DNA of 64,000 nucleotides from contig JABTTQ020002534.1 in assembly GCA_016081115.2 (NCBI GenBank), positions 62,001 to 126,000 on the forward strand, written 5' to 3'. This DNA comes from Rehmannia glutinosa (taxonomy: Eukaryota; Streptophyta; Magnoliopsida; Lamiales; Orobanchaceae). A program made the position numbers and the translations under genes. The notes beneath the pieces are model-generated. The model ran no database searches. It saw only the letters and a program-made list of their open reading frames with translations, and had not been told where the DNA came from. Positions 24,085-34,600 of this stretch are shown piece after piece (the first letter of the stretch is position 1; the number at the start of each line of letters is the position of its first letter).

Positions 24085-25646
24085 TTAGACTGAGAAGAGG
24101 AATCAGAAACACCTGATCGATTTTGTTGTCGTAGGCCCCCTCCTTTAGCAAGGAGAGTATGAACAATCTTCCTCGATTTTGCTCCTTTTTTCGGTGTCTT
24201 GGCACATTTATTCGCTCCAAATATTTTCGGGTTGTCCGACTTTTTTGAGTTAATAAGGCTGGTCGCACGGTGATTTTTGTTCCCAGCTACGTGTTCCAAA
24301 TTGCTATCGTTTATAGCTATGGAGTTCGAGCATTGCTTCTCCAAATATCCAATAACCCTCTGAACCTGAACGGATGAATTGTGCTGCTGCAGCTGTACGG
24401 AATTAGCCACATTTGGGCCAGAAAAAGGTTGGGCTGCCGTGAGGGGGGTGTTTTGGGCTTCAGTGATGAAGGTAGTGCTGGGCTCGCTCGAATATAGGAG
24501 ACCGGGCTGGACAGGAGTTGAAGATGAGGGTGTATTGGGCTGGACCATAATGGCCGGATGGGCTGAGGAGGCTTGGGCCATATGAGCTTCTAATGGGCTT
24601 AGCGGATGGGCCTTAGCAATGTCCTTACAATTATCAACTGAGGCAGACCGGGTGGAAGAGTAGTGGGCTGTGGAGTTTTCAGAATTTTGGCCCAAATCCT
24701 GGTTCAATGTTGATGAGAATACCTGGGCCTTATTTAAATCACAAAAAAATGGGCCCGCTGGACACGTGTGGACTGAATGACGCGGCTGCTCCAATTGGCC
24801 TTCAACGTGGCTGGTTGCCAGAATATTAGGAGGGCCCATTTCCACCTTGGCCGCTGCACCAATATGGGCCGTGTTATTCAAGTGGGACAAGAGAACCGCA
24901 GGGCCCAATTGGCAATTGAACGGTGCGCAATTCGAGGAGGAAACATTTGGCCCATGCATGATGTTGTCGTCCAATTCAAGGGGCAGCAGGGAATCTTCAA
25001 ACTTTTTAGCAAAGCAAGGCATAGTTGTGGGCCCGTGTGACATCCCATTAGTGAAAAGTTGTTGGTCCAAGATGTCATGCTGCAGCTTTGACTCTTCTTG
25101 GGCGGGCGCAGCGGATGGGGGGTGGGTTGGTGGTATTATAATATTCGAAATGGGGCCACAATTGTATACTTTATTCCCTTGATTCACGCGTGCTTCCAAA
25201 TCCAAGAAAGGGACCGCCCCAAAAATCATCTTGTCACAAACTTTTTCGGCCATTTTTATATTAAGCGAGGGAGAGAGATTTTGACCTAAGTTTTCCACAA
25301 AATCTGAATTTGTGTGGGGCCCAGTAGGATGAATAACCAAATTAGATAAATGAGCCATTTGGGAATTGAGACCATGCGTGTGTGTGTCCTTTTCAATGGC
25401 GGACAAAGATGGAGAAAAGTGGGTGGGACATATATGAGCCCCATTAACATAGGAATGAGAGGAATCTCCATTATCAAGGCCAGCTGAAAACACACGCTCA
25501 TCAGGTAAGTGGTCCTTAATGGCAGTTAAAAAATTAGAGCACCGTCCATCTTTGTCCATGTCAGGCGCACTCTCAACCTCTAATTTATCCTCCTTTACAG
25601 CACATTCTATAGAATTGGAGTTCCTTTTTCCAAGGTCTGTCCCCAA
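24078..25646 (-). CDS. LINE B ORF1-like protein, C-terminal region
   Basis: An open frame of 522 codons ends at 24078 and overlaps the start of ORF2 (24084) by a few bases, the usual ORF1/ORF2 arrangement. The protein is low in complexity: rich in Ser, Pro, Asn and His, with a basic C-terminal segment (KKGAKSRKIVHTLLAKGGG). Just upstream of the first ATG (25646-25690) a QCKQCNTGDNSCLG peptide could be the end of the CCHC knuckle that closes the conserved half of plant LINE ORF1 proteins. I see no other domain. ORF1 proteins bind the element RNA. It is open for a long stretch while ORF2 is ruined. Confidence 0.6.
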   Translation of the reverse strand: MGTDLGKRNSNSIECAVKEDKLEVESAPDMDKDGRCSNFLTAIKDHLPDERVFSAGLDNGDSSHSYVNGAHICPTHFSPSLSAIEKDTHTHGLNSQMAHLSNLVIHPTGPHTNSDFVENLGQNLSPSLNIKMAEKVCDKMIFGAVPFLDLEARVNQGNKVYNCGPISNIIIPPTHPPSAAPAQEESKLQHDILDQQLFTNGMSHGPTTMPCFAKKFEDSLLPLELDDNIMHGPNVSSSNCAPFNCQLGPAVLLSHLNNTAHIGAAAKVEMGPPNILATSHVEGQLEQPRHSVHTCPAGPFFCDLNKAQVFSSTLNQDLGQNSENSTAHYSSTRSASVDNCKDIAKAHPLSPLEAHMAQASSAHPAIMVQPNTPSSSTPVQPGLLYSSEPSTTFITEAQNTPLTAAQPFSGPNVANSVQLQQHNSSVQVQRVIGYLEKQCSNSIAINDSNLEHVAGNKNHRATSLINSKKSDNPKIFGANKCAKTPKKGAKSRKIVHTLLAKGGGLRQQNRSGVSDSSSQSNC

Positions 25647-25790
25647 GCATGAATTGTCGCCCGTGTTACATTGCTTGCACTGTGGAATTTCACGAGTCAG
25701 AATTTCCCTTCACCATTTTCTTTCTTTGTTTGTTTTGTCTTTTCTTATCATTTGTTTGAAGCTTCCAGAGACATTTTAGTCATCACATGG

Positions 25791-26159
25791 CTGCCAATAA
25801 TTGTCATTAATAGAACAATAATGCAAGCTTTTTAAGAATTACACTTTAGCACCTAAAGTGTGTATAAAATGCATGTTGGCCCCCTAACTTATGATTAACA
25901 AATAAATATATGTACATGTATTTAAAAATGTATACTCAACATATATTTGTACATTATACACTCAAATAAATCCATTGATGCAATAAAATAAAGTTCAAAA
26001 TATTATTACCCGATTTCTTTAAATAGTGTACATGTAGTAACCTATCATAATTAAACTAAAAATTGAAATATCAAGATTATTCATGTATTCTAATGTTAAT
26101 ATGAAATATTAAAATACTTATAATTATGTTTATGAATGATATAAATTATGTAAATAAAT
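25791..26159. other. AT-rich spacer, nothing recognised
   Basis: About 370 bases of AT-rich DNA between LINE B and a gypsy gag remnant. I see no reading frame, inverted repeat or promoter that I could defend. Confidence 0.5.
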
Positions 26160-27080
26160 ATGCCAAGTTTCGGGCTAGGACACCAGAGGTCCCCCAGAAG
26201 CAAAGACAAATTTATATGCAAAGGCGAATCTCCACGACATGACGGACGCTTCCTATTTAAAGTGTTCCGGACAACTCTGACCAAACATGCACTAACTTGG
26301 TTCGATCAGATCCCAGTTGGATCAATCATTGGGATGGACAAGCTCACTGCTGCTTTCATGCGATAATTCTCCATCAACAGGAAATATCCAGAGACCATGT
26401 CTCATCTTTTTCAAATAAAACAGAAGGAATAAGAGTTATTACAAGACTTCATGAAATTATACGTGGAAGCCGCCGACTCCAAAGCCAGGAACACTAAGCA
26501 AGAAGACAGGACACCAGAAGACACGAGGACAATCCCCTCGTTCCAGAGAAGCGCCATTCAACAACTCGATGAGCTCAAAGGGGCGCCCTTGCCCGGCTCA
26601 AGTGGGTGCTCTTCCCCAAGCTTCTCCTCCTGAAGGGCTCCGCCCATCGAATAAGTCTACTAGACCTGGGAAGCTCCACATCTCAATGAAATTACCCGAA
26701 ACACTCTAAGTTGGAGCATCCCGAAGACATCCTCGAGCTCAGCCATCTACCGAAGACCCCTCATAAGAGCTCCTGTCGTAGCAGGCCATAGTAGCAGCTG
26801 CATGAAGAATGGCCCTTATTCAACTAGAATGGAATAGAGGAACAACGGACTGGAGGACAACTAGACTCCAGAAAAATCGTCACGCTTCTGGAAAATAAGC
26901 AGACATTGAAGTCGAGCACTGACATCCATAAACTCCCCCCGACACTCTTCTCGAGGAATCAAGAACCATCCAAACTAGTCAAGCTGCCTCTGGAACAAGC
27001 AACCCCTTACAGAAGAGCAGAACTCTCCAGACGACCTGTCAACAAACCATCCTCAACTGAAGGAAGCTCTGTAAACTAAA
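26160..27080 (+). pseudogene. Ty3/gypsy gag remnant
   Basis: The frame from 26228 reads LFKVFRTTLTKHALTWFDQI, then IPVGSIIGMDKLTAAFMR, a stop, and FSINRKYPETMSHLFQIKQK. This is the capsid core of gypsy Gag (retrotransposon gag family, with TLT..A..WF..LP.GSI and F...L.....F...R). Sequence to about 27080 is GC-richer than its surroundings and probably belongs to the same remnant. No LTRs were recognised around it. Confidence 0.8.
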
Positions 27081-27277
27081 AAATTACTATTATTTTATAC
27101 GGCACAAAATGCCATTATATTTGTAATTTTTAATAGTTGTGTTTTATTTTGATTAGTTTGTTTGAAATATTTCATTAATCAATATTGTAATATTATTATC
27201 CATCCAATTTATATGATCCAACACAACAAACCATATATTGTCCGACACAACACTCTCATATGGTCCGACATAACACA

Positions 27278-27306
27278 CCTCATGCATTGCACGAGTAAAA
27301 CACTAG
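27278..27306 (+). mobile_element. Helitron 3' terminus
   Basis: A short hairpin (CTCATGC/GCACGAG with one mismatch, three-base loop) at about 27279-27295 is followed by TAAAACA and CTAG at 27303-27306, then T. A hairpin about ten bases before a terminal CTRR, with T as the next base, is the signature of a Helitron 3' end. The 5' TC end of this copy was not located. The AT-rich DNA from 27080 probably belongs to it. Confidence 0.55.
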
Positions 27307-27310
27307 TAAT

Positions 27311-27605
27311 AATAAACATTTAACATTTCTTTTAGTATATGGTTACCAAAAAAAAAACAAATCGTTGGTTTTAACCTTGCGCCGGCGGTTACCACCGACT
27401 GTTAAAACCGCCGGTTCCACGATTTTGAGACCAAGAAACTCGAACCGGCCTACACGACTTCGATTCCGTTTCTGGAACCATTGACTGGTCAACGATTCTG
27501 ATTCAGTTTGGAACTAGGTTCCAGTTCCGATTTTGGAACCGTTGACCGAGGTTCCGGTTCTAATTTGGAACCCGGTTCCAGTTCCGATTCCATTTAGCCA
27601 CCCCT
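27311..27605 (-). repeat. Half of a hAT MITE, same family as 36401-37060
   Basis: The reverse complement matches the left half of the complete MITE at 36401-37060. The order is the conserved ATTTAACATTTC block, the AATCGTTGGTTTTAACC segment, the GGTTCC/GAACCG-rich arm and the terminal GCCACCCCT. The other half and its terminal repeat are missing. Confidence 0.7.
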
Positions 27606-28463
27606 TGTGAGCTCATCAATATTTCAATTGATCAAATAGTCTGACCAATTCAATTATGATCCAACATTTTTACCAAAAGACAATTTTTTTGGTTATATTG
27701 TGTAAATTAGTAAAATATAATAAATTAATTCTTACGTATTATAATATACAAAACAAAAAATTAACCAACTAAAAACAATATCTAACATAATATTAATACA
27801 ATTTCAAAATAAACACATTATAACCAAACTTCTTACACCCAATCAAACCGAACTATCTCTCATTACACACAGTTAGACCAGTGACCGATCCAATGTTGTA
27901 TTGAACTATTGATGCAAACCAACTATCAATTCAAAGTAGGATTTGCAGTTGAAAGGGTGAAAACTAGTGACTTTTTTGGAAACAGTATACTGATTAGAAT
28001 TTTGAAATATATACATCTAAAACCATTATCCGCATGAATAATGCTACAGAAGTCCAGCACATTTGGCTTTACTTCTCTATTCAATCCTTTCACTGAATTA
28101 GCTTTTAAAATATGAAATTCACACACACAATAAATGTTACCTATAATTATAGATCCAGAAAACAGTACTCAATGAAATAAAATCATTATAAAGGGGGCAA
28201 ATATGATTTGTTCCCACCACTAACCTCACGCACGGAATGTGTGAAGGATTTCCATATCAGCACTTATAACCCAACTCTGGCAATACAAATTTAAAGCCCC
28301 AAGGGTTAAATCCTTGAAAAGAACCTAACACCATAGTACTCAATTCAAACAAATCAAAATAGAAGACTAAATTTGATGCCATATAAACAGAATATACTAC
28401 GTCAATACCAAACGCTAAAAAACACTTTGATACGCTCCCCACACTGTGCAAATCAAAGGATAA
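27606..28463. other. Intergenic DNA, no gene seen
   Basis: AT-rich and without convincing coding potential in any frame. Short frames here do not resemble known proteins. Confidence 0.5.
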
Positions 28464-28604
28464 ACCACTATATGCTGATGCACCATAACTTTCAAACCAC
28501 TATATGCTGATGCACCATAACTTTCACTGGCAGCACATTGGGGTAGTATGTTTAATTCAGTCCATGAAGCCACTATATGCTGATGCACCATAACTTTCAA
28601 ACCT
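28464..28604. repeat. Short direct repeats, three copies of about 31 bp
   Basis: The sequence CCACTATATGCTGATGCACC and its continuation ATAACTTTCA occur at about 28466 and 28498 (adjacent) and again at about 28571, separated by some 40 bases of unrelated DNA. The copies are essentially identical, so the duplication is recent. Confidence 0.85.
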
Positions 28605-29737
28605 TGATATAAACATGTAGTCATATATAAATATATATACATAGATATATCCACAAGGATATCACTAGGTTGCAGTTTTTCAATCTCAGATGGCCCCCAA
28701 AATTACCAAATCAAAATTTAATTACTTTAATTCAACTTCTTCAAATCCTCCACAATATCAGTTTAGTTTACCACGGGGTTGCAGTAATAAGAATGAAATC
28801 ACGGTGCTACAACAGTTAAACCTATAAACACAAGTTCCTATCAGGAAGATTAAAAAAACTGAATCTTTAACAGCGGATGTATGGAATCAGATAAGGGGGG
28901 CACTAATGGGTCCGGAAAGGAAGGATGAACAAGTATCCAATGGTGCTAACACCAATACAGCACACCAGATAGTTACTCGTGTAGTTTTGTCAAGCTCTTA
29001 TACAGCTAAACAGGGCATTTTAAAATGATAGTTATTACACAAGATAGAGTACTGGTATAACACCGAAACTATAACATGAAGGTAATCACAGTGTAAAAAG
29101 AGCCAGATCAAGAAATACCAAACAAATGAAAAAGCACACAGTTCCTAACAATGACCTCAACAATCTAAATTGTATGTACAAAGCCATATGCAAGAAAACA
29201 CATAACAATACAGCATGGCATCAAACATAACATCATAAATTAACCATACAAAAAAATTAAATGGGGCCCTAAAAAACAAAAATCAGCCAACAACCAAATG
29301 GCAGCACAAATAACAAATTAACACGATGCCTCCACGGCCTAATCAACATTCTTTCTTAGGGAAAGGAACATATGGCGGTGATATCTTATCTAAAACTAGA
29401 GCACAGTGAGCACATATTCGTCGAATGTAGCACCACAAGAAACACAATCACCAACTGTGCCCAGAGAATCAGTTATATGTATCCAAATTTTTAAAACAAA
29501 CCTAAAGCTTTTTCATAAAAGCAAACACCAAGTAATATAATCTGAGACCACTTTCTAGCACAAGCAATACTAATATCAGTTCAAAACTACTTAGATATAG
29601 TCAAAACAAAATCAACTATAATTCAAAACATTCATAAAAATATTTCAAGAGTATCTCAATAAAAAGGCTTCCAGCAATAATAACAGTCACCATTGCGTAA
29701 AATCAAAACAGTAATTAAACAAAAAAAAAAAAACTAA
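28605..29737. other. Region downstream of RPL27A, no gene seen
   Basis: About 1.1 kb of AT-rich DNA. The part next to 29737 should hold the 3' UTR and polyadenylation region of the ribosomal protein gene on the minus strand. No further exon or repeat was recognised. Confidence 0.5.
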
Positions 29738-30178
29738 TTAGGCAGTGAGCACCACAGCGCCACCAGCCTCCTTAATCTTCTTCTCCGCATTTTTCGACAC
29801 GAGCTTGGCCTTCACCACGACGGGCTTGTCAGCAGGCAACAAACCCTTCCCGAGAACCTTGAAATACCCGAACTGCGTGACATCGATCAACGGCGCGTTG
29901 TCCTTGGAGGCCTTGTCCTTCACATCCTGCGGCACCATTGACCAGAGCTTGTCGATATTGACGGTGGGGCAGAAGAACTTGTTCCGGAGCCTGTGGAAAT
30001 AGCGCATACCGACTTTCCCGAAGTACCCAGGGTGATACTTATCGAACAAAATCCGGTGGTGATGCATACCTCCGGCGTTACCGCGACCACCGGGATGCTT
30101 GCGATGTTTGCCGATACGTCCATGACCGGCGCTCACGTGGCCGCGCTTCTTCCGGTTCTTCTTGAATCGAGTCGTCAT
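29738..30178 (-). CDS. RPL27A: 60S ribosomal protein L27a (uL15)
   Basis: An intact 146-residue protein in one exon, the normal length for plant L27a. It begins MTTRFKKNRKKRGHVSAGHG and continues GRIGKHRKHPGGRGNAGGMH with the HHHRILFDKYHPGYFGKVGM core, and ends in the family's KEAGGAVVLTA. The glycine- and histidine-rich basic N-terminus is the part that threads into 25S rRNA. The ATG at 30178 gives the family start; an upstream in-frame codon is not used by relatives. It is a component of the cytosolic large ribosomal subunit near the exit-tunnel side. Third positions are strongly G/C, unlike the surrounding DNA, as in highly expressed plant genes. The promoter elements just upstream fit a working ribosomal protein gene. 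Confidence 0.97.
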   Translation of the reverse strand: MTTRFKKNRKKRGHVSAGHGRIGKHRKHPGGRGNAGGMHHHRILFDKYHPGYFGKVGMRYFHRLRNKFFCPTVNIDKLWSMVPQDVKDKASKDNAPLIDVTQFGYFKVLGKGLLPADKPVVVKAKLVSKNAEKKIKEAGGAVVLTA

Positions 30179-30250
30179 TGTGGCGTTTGGAAGATGTGAT
30201 GGGGCGGGGGAGGAGGAGATTAACAGCGGCGCCTCTGGGAAAGAAATGGT

Positions 30251-30280
30251 GTTAGGGTTTTGATGAATTTATATATAGAG
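30251..30280 (-). promoter_or_regulatory. RPL27A core promoter: TATA box and telo-box
   Basis: On the minus strand CTATATATAAATT (about 30267-30279) is a TATA box about 90-100 bases upstream of the ATG. AAACCCTAAC at 30251-30260 follows it. This telo-box is typical of plant ribosomal protein and translation-factor genes and drives expression in dividing cells. A second partial telo-box (AAACCCTCAC) lies at 30291-30300. Confidence 0.75.
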
Positions 30281-30354
30281 GCATGTGAAAGTGAGGGTTT
30301 CGTAAAAGGAGTGAAGACGGGGGTCGGTATTACCATATGGCCCTTGTTAGATGT

Positions 30355-30869
30355 TAGGGGCGTCAATTTATGATAGGATACGATAATCCGATACGAACCT
30401 AACACGAATTTAGCAGGTACAGGTACAATTCTTAACAGGTTCGGGTCAAAATCGGGCCGGACACGGTTAACACGGAAATAAATAGGTTAGGTCAGGTAGA
30501 CCCGAGGGTCGACACGATTGACCTATGTAACCCATTTAATTTTATAGTGACATATTATTTAATATTTTGTGATGTTTTAGTTGGTTATATGATAATGGAA
30601 AAATTATTAAATGCATTTTTAATATTTAATGTATTTTTATTTATAATTTCAATTTTTTCCGAATTTCTTTTATTTTTTCCCGTGTCAAGTTTAAATTATA
30701 TAGGTTTTTTGTGTCGTGTTGGGTTACCCGTGTTATAAACGGTTGTGTTCGGGTCGTGTATCTTGACACGAATAATTAAACGGGTCGTGTTTGGGTTCGA
30801 GTCAGACCTGTAATACCTGTGTAAAAACACGACCAGTGAACACGAAACACGACACGATTGGCACCCCTA
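30355..30869. mobile_element. hAT-type MITE upstream of RPL27A
   Basis: 515 bp with terminal inverted repeats TAGGGGCGTCAA and, from the right end, TAGGGGTGCCAA. It is flanked by a perfect 8-bp duplication TTAGATGT (30347-30354 and 30870-30877), the length made by hAT transposases. The interior is rich in CGGGTC/ACACG words, as in the partial relative at 61270-61478. It sits about 180 bases upstream of the RPL27A ATG. Confidence 0.9.
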
Positions 30870-30877
30870 TTAGATGT

Positions 30878-31394
30878 GTATAATTTACATTGACATCTAG
30901 CTTATTCGACTGTCTTTTTTTTAATTATTTTTTTAAATAAATGAAAGAAAAAGTTCCTAATCACAAGTCGACCAGGTAGCAAAAGAAAAATAATATTAAA
31001 CTGCAGAAAAAAAAAAAAAACAAAAAAAAAACTTAAAAATGCAATTTAAACGAAGGGCATCTATTTTAGAAGATTTTCGAATGGCATAATTCGTTGGTTT
31101 TTTAGCACGTGTTCAAGTATCTTCTTGATGGTCTAATGTAGCCTATGGAATGCCAACCCAGGTGCCACAAGCCACAATTGTCATAGACTTCATAACTTCT
31201 GAAGAATCACATGAGAAAGACAAACGGAGTAGTGGAGAGGTCACCTATCTTTGTCTTTAAAGCTTCCAATTTTTCTTGTTCCTCTTCTTCTGCCATATCA
31301 TACCATCTCTTTCGTTTTTGCATTTGCAATTGCTTGAAAACTCTTTGAAGGCTCATTAGAATGTAAAACATAATCATTTAGAGGCAGGTTTGTT
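30878..31394. other. Intergenic, no gene seen
   Basis: AT-rich, with an A-rich run near 31005-31030. A CACAAGTCGACCAGGTAGC segment at 30963-30981 resembles, on the opposite strand, the 3' tail of LINE C (about 36215-36235). It may be the stub of another LINE copy. Confidence 0.4.
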
Positions 31395-31672
31395 GAAACT
31401 TCTATCATTGCCGGTTCGTTAATATAACGAACCAAGCTTGAACACATTTTTCCGTTCGATAAAATATAAAGCTCGGCTCGAGCTCGATTAGCAAAAAAAA
31501 AAAGAATAAAATATGTGTAAAAATATCAAGCTACTCGAGCTCGATTCATGTTCGGCTCGACCAAAGCTCGTTCAAGCTCGACTCGATTAATAATCAAGCC
31601 AAACTCAATTATAATTCAAACAAATTTGAACAATACTGTGTTCGGCTCGATTCGACTCGTTTACACTCCTAG
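31395..31672. repeat. MITE-like fragment rich in GGCTCGA words
   Basis: A stretch with many GGCTCGA/TCGAGCC repeats. It ends in TTTACACTCCTA, which resembles the terminal repeat of hAT-type MITEs that start TAGGAGTGTAAACGAG. The left end begins near GGTTCGTTAATATAACGAACC, itself a palindrome. I found no clear target-site duplication. Confidence 0.5.
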
Positions 31673-31689
31673 CTATAAGGCTCATGCGG

Positions 31690-34600
31690 TCTGCCCATCC
31701 CGATGAGCCATGCTCACTGGTCTGTTGTTGATTCTAATGGTCCCAAGGAGTTAAACTTTGCTGCTCATAAGCGGTGGATGGATTATGCTGAAGAAGACTC
31801 GCATGATATTGATTATGAGCAGGTGGACCATCATACTTCTGACACTTCCGTGCGATCAACACGGATTTCTCTCCCGCATATTTCCAAATGAATTGCATCT
31901 TACAAGTATCCGGGGATTGGGAACATTGCTTCTCGTAATGTTCTTAAAGCTTTGGTCATGACATAAGCCTTCTTTATCGGCTATCTGTGAGCCTAAAGTG
32001 GACATCACGTCGATTTCTAATTCATTTTGGACTAGTTTGGGTTTGAGGTTTGTGACTCAGAATTTTCGATCTAATGGTCACGCAGATATTTGGGTGTTTA
32101 GTACTAAGGGGATCACTATTTTAGAGCATGTACTAGTTTCTTCTCAGTGTATCGTTCTTCAGGTGCAGTTGGATTCTCAGATTTTTCATGTTGGCTTTGT
32201 TCATGGTTTATGCAACCACATTGACCGTCGCACGCTTTGGTTGGATCTGGTAAATTTGGGTCTAGATAATAGTTACTCCTCGGTGATTTTAATGCAGTTT
32301 TGGGTAATCACAAAAGAATGGGCAGTGGTGTTCTTTCACAGGCTTCTTGTCAGGATTTTAGAGGCTTTTTGGATGATGTTGGTTCGTTCGCAGTGCCTAC
32401 TACGGGTAATTCCTTTACGTGGTGTGCCAGTCATCCTCCACTTTTTCTTCTGCAGGCGAAGTTGGATCGAGCTCTAGCCACTTGTCGGTTTTTCAGTCAC
32501 TAGCAGGTGGTTAAGGGATTGGTGTTTCCTCGCATTTGCTTGGATCATCATCCTCTCTTAGTTTCATGTTCGTCCTCGTCCAATAGAGGTCTGACTCCAT
32601 TTCATTTTCAATGTATGTGGATTTCTCATGATCAATTTCGGGATTGTATTACTTCTTCATGGGTTCAGTTGTGTACTACTTACAACCCCTCTATAGCGTA
32701 TGATGATGAAGCTCAAAAGGTTGTGTGACGCTCTTAAGGGTTGGAACAAGGATGTTTTTTGTGATATTAATCGCATGGTGGATATTCAGCTGGAGAAAGT
32801 GCGTCAAATCCAGTCGGATATTGAAATTCGGGGTTACAATGTTGATCGACGTAAGCTCGAATTTGAAGCTCAAACATATCTTTCTAAAACTCTTTTGTTG
32901 CAATCTGAGTTTCTTAGACAGAAAGCGCGAGCATCTTGGCTTAAAGATGGCCACCGTAATACTGCATTTTTTCATCGTCATTGTCATATCAAGGAAAGAC
33001 GCTCGGGGATCCATGGTTTGATGATTGATGGTAGTTTTTCGGAGGATATGGGTGTGGTTAGACGACATATTACCTCCTATTACAAGGAACTATTTTTCGA
33101 TTCAGGGGGTGCTACTCCGGATTATTCTATTGTGGATAGTCTCATTTCTCCGAGAGTGGTGACAAATCGATAATGATCTATTGACGGCGATTCCCGGATT
33201 CTCGATATCCAGGGAGGCGGTTTTTTGAGCTAAGATCGGATAGTTCTCCTAGGGCCCGAATGGTTTTTTGCTATTTTCTATCAAAGACCTTTTGGGACAT
33301 TATTACCTATGATGTGATCATGGTTGTCCATTATTTCTTCACAAGCTTGATGTTGCTCTTTGGCTTGAACGCATGATTTTATAGCTCTTATTCGAAAAGT
33401 AATTATACGAATACGGTTGATAATATTTGCCGATTGTTATGAGTAATTTTCTTTTCAATGTTATTACTAAGATTTTGGCTAATTGGTTGGGGTTAATCAT
33501 TCCATCTTATTGGTCTCCTACGTAATTTAGTTTTATTCTGGGATGTCAGATTCACGACTGCATTGCTTTGGTTTTGGAGGGTTTCAATATTCTCCAAAGT
33601 CGTCTGACGATAACATGATTTTGAAAATTGATATCCGTAAATCTTTTGATACATTGAGTTGGGGTTTTCTGATTCATGTTCTACATCGGTTTGTCTTCTT
33701 TGATACCTTCATTCACTGGATTGAGGTTAGTCTGCAATCGACCCAAATTTTGATTTTGTTAAATGGTTTGTCGGGTTACTTTCCTTGCTTCTAGAGGTGT
33801 AAGAGCATGGTGATCCTTTGTCCCTTTTGCTTTTTGTATCGCGGAGGAAGTTCTGAGTAAATTATTTGAGACCTCGGTTTCTAATAATCAGCTAATGCCG
33901 TTTTTGGCTCCGCGGCACATTGTTTTCCCTACTTCGATTCTCTATGCGGATGACATAGTTGTTATGTGTGATGCTTCTTCCTCAAATGCGTGTAATCTTC
34001 CTCAGATCCTCATAGAATATGCTCATATTTTGGGCCAGGCCTTCAATCATCGTAAATCGAAAGTTTTTTCTTGGCGTGTGTAGCTACTCATGTGCGGAGT
34101 TGTATTAAGAACATTATGGGTATTCAGTCAGCGGCCATTCCTTCAGTTTATTTAGGCGCCCCAATCATTAAAGGTGCTCCTAAACCTGCCATTTTGCAGC
34201 AGATATTCGATAAGATTATTCTGAAGTTTTGTAGATGGAAGAGGACGACTCTTTCACAGGCTGGGAGAGTTTGCTAGGTTAACTCTGTCATCACTAGTTC
34301 CTTTGTTCATATTATGATGTTTTACAAGTGGCCGACATCTATGCTCAAGCAAATGGAGAAGGCCATGCGTAATTTTATTTGGACTGGTGATATTAACTTT
34401 AAAGGTTCTATGGTAGTTAATTGGGCCCATTGTTATATGCCCGGGCGGAAGGCAGCCTTGGTGTTCGTTCTATCATTGTAGCCAATAGTGTTTTTTTGAC
34501 TAAACTGGGATGGGAAGTTATGACATCAGACTCAGTGGTTTTTAAGATTATGAGAAATCGTTATTTGCTATCGGCTGGTTCCATTCGTCATACATTCTTA

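Larger units (their letters stand above)
19786..25790 (-). mobile_element. LINE B (L1-type), 5'-truncated in ORF1
   Basis: A run of about 18 T at 19786-19806 is the complement of the poly-A tail. Upstream on the minus strand come a short 3' UTR, an RNase H-containing ORF2 and ORF1, together about 6 kb. The organisation (ORF1, endonuclease, RT, zinc-binding region, RNase H, poly-A) is that of plant L1 LINEs. No N-terminal RNA-binding domain of ORF1 is visible before the left flank resumes at about 25790, so the 5' end is probably truncated. Confidence 0.85.

Noticed and set aside
24379..25290. Plus-strand frames opposite LINE B ORF1
   Set aside because: They are antisense shadows of the long minus-strand frame and show no domain.
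28257..28654. Frames of 64 and 79 codons
   Set aside because: They are built partly on the 31-bp DNA repeat and have no homology or promoter context that I can see.
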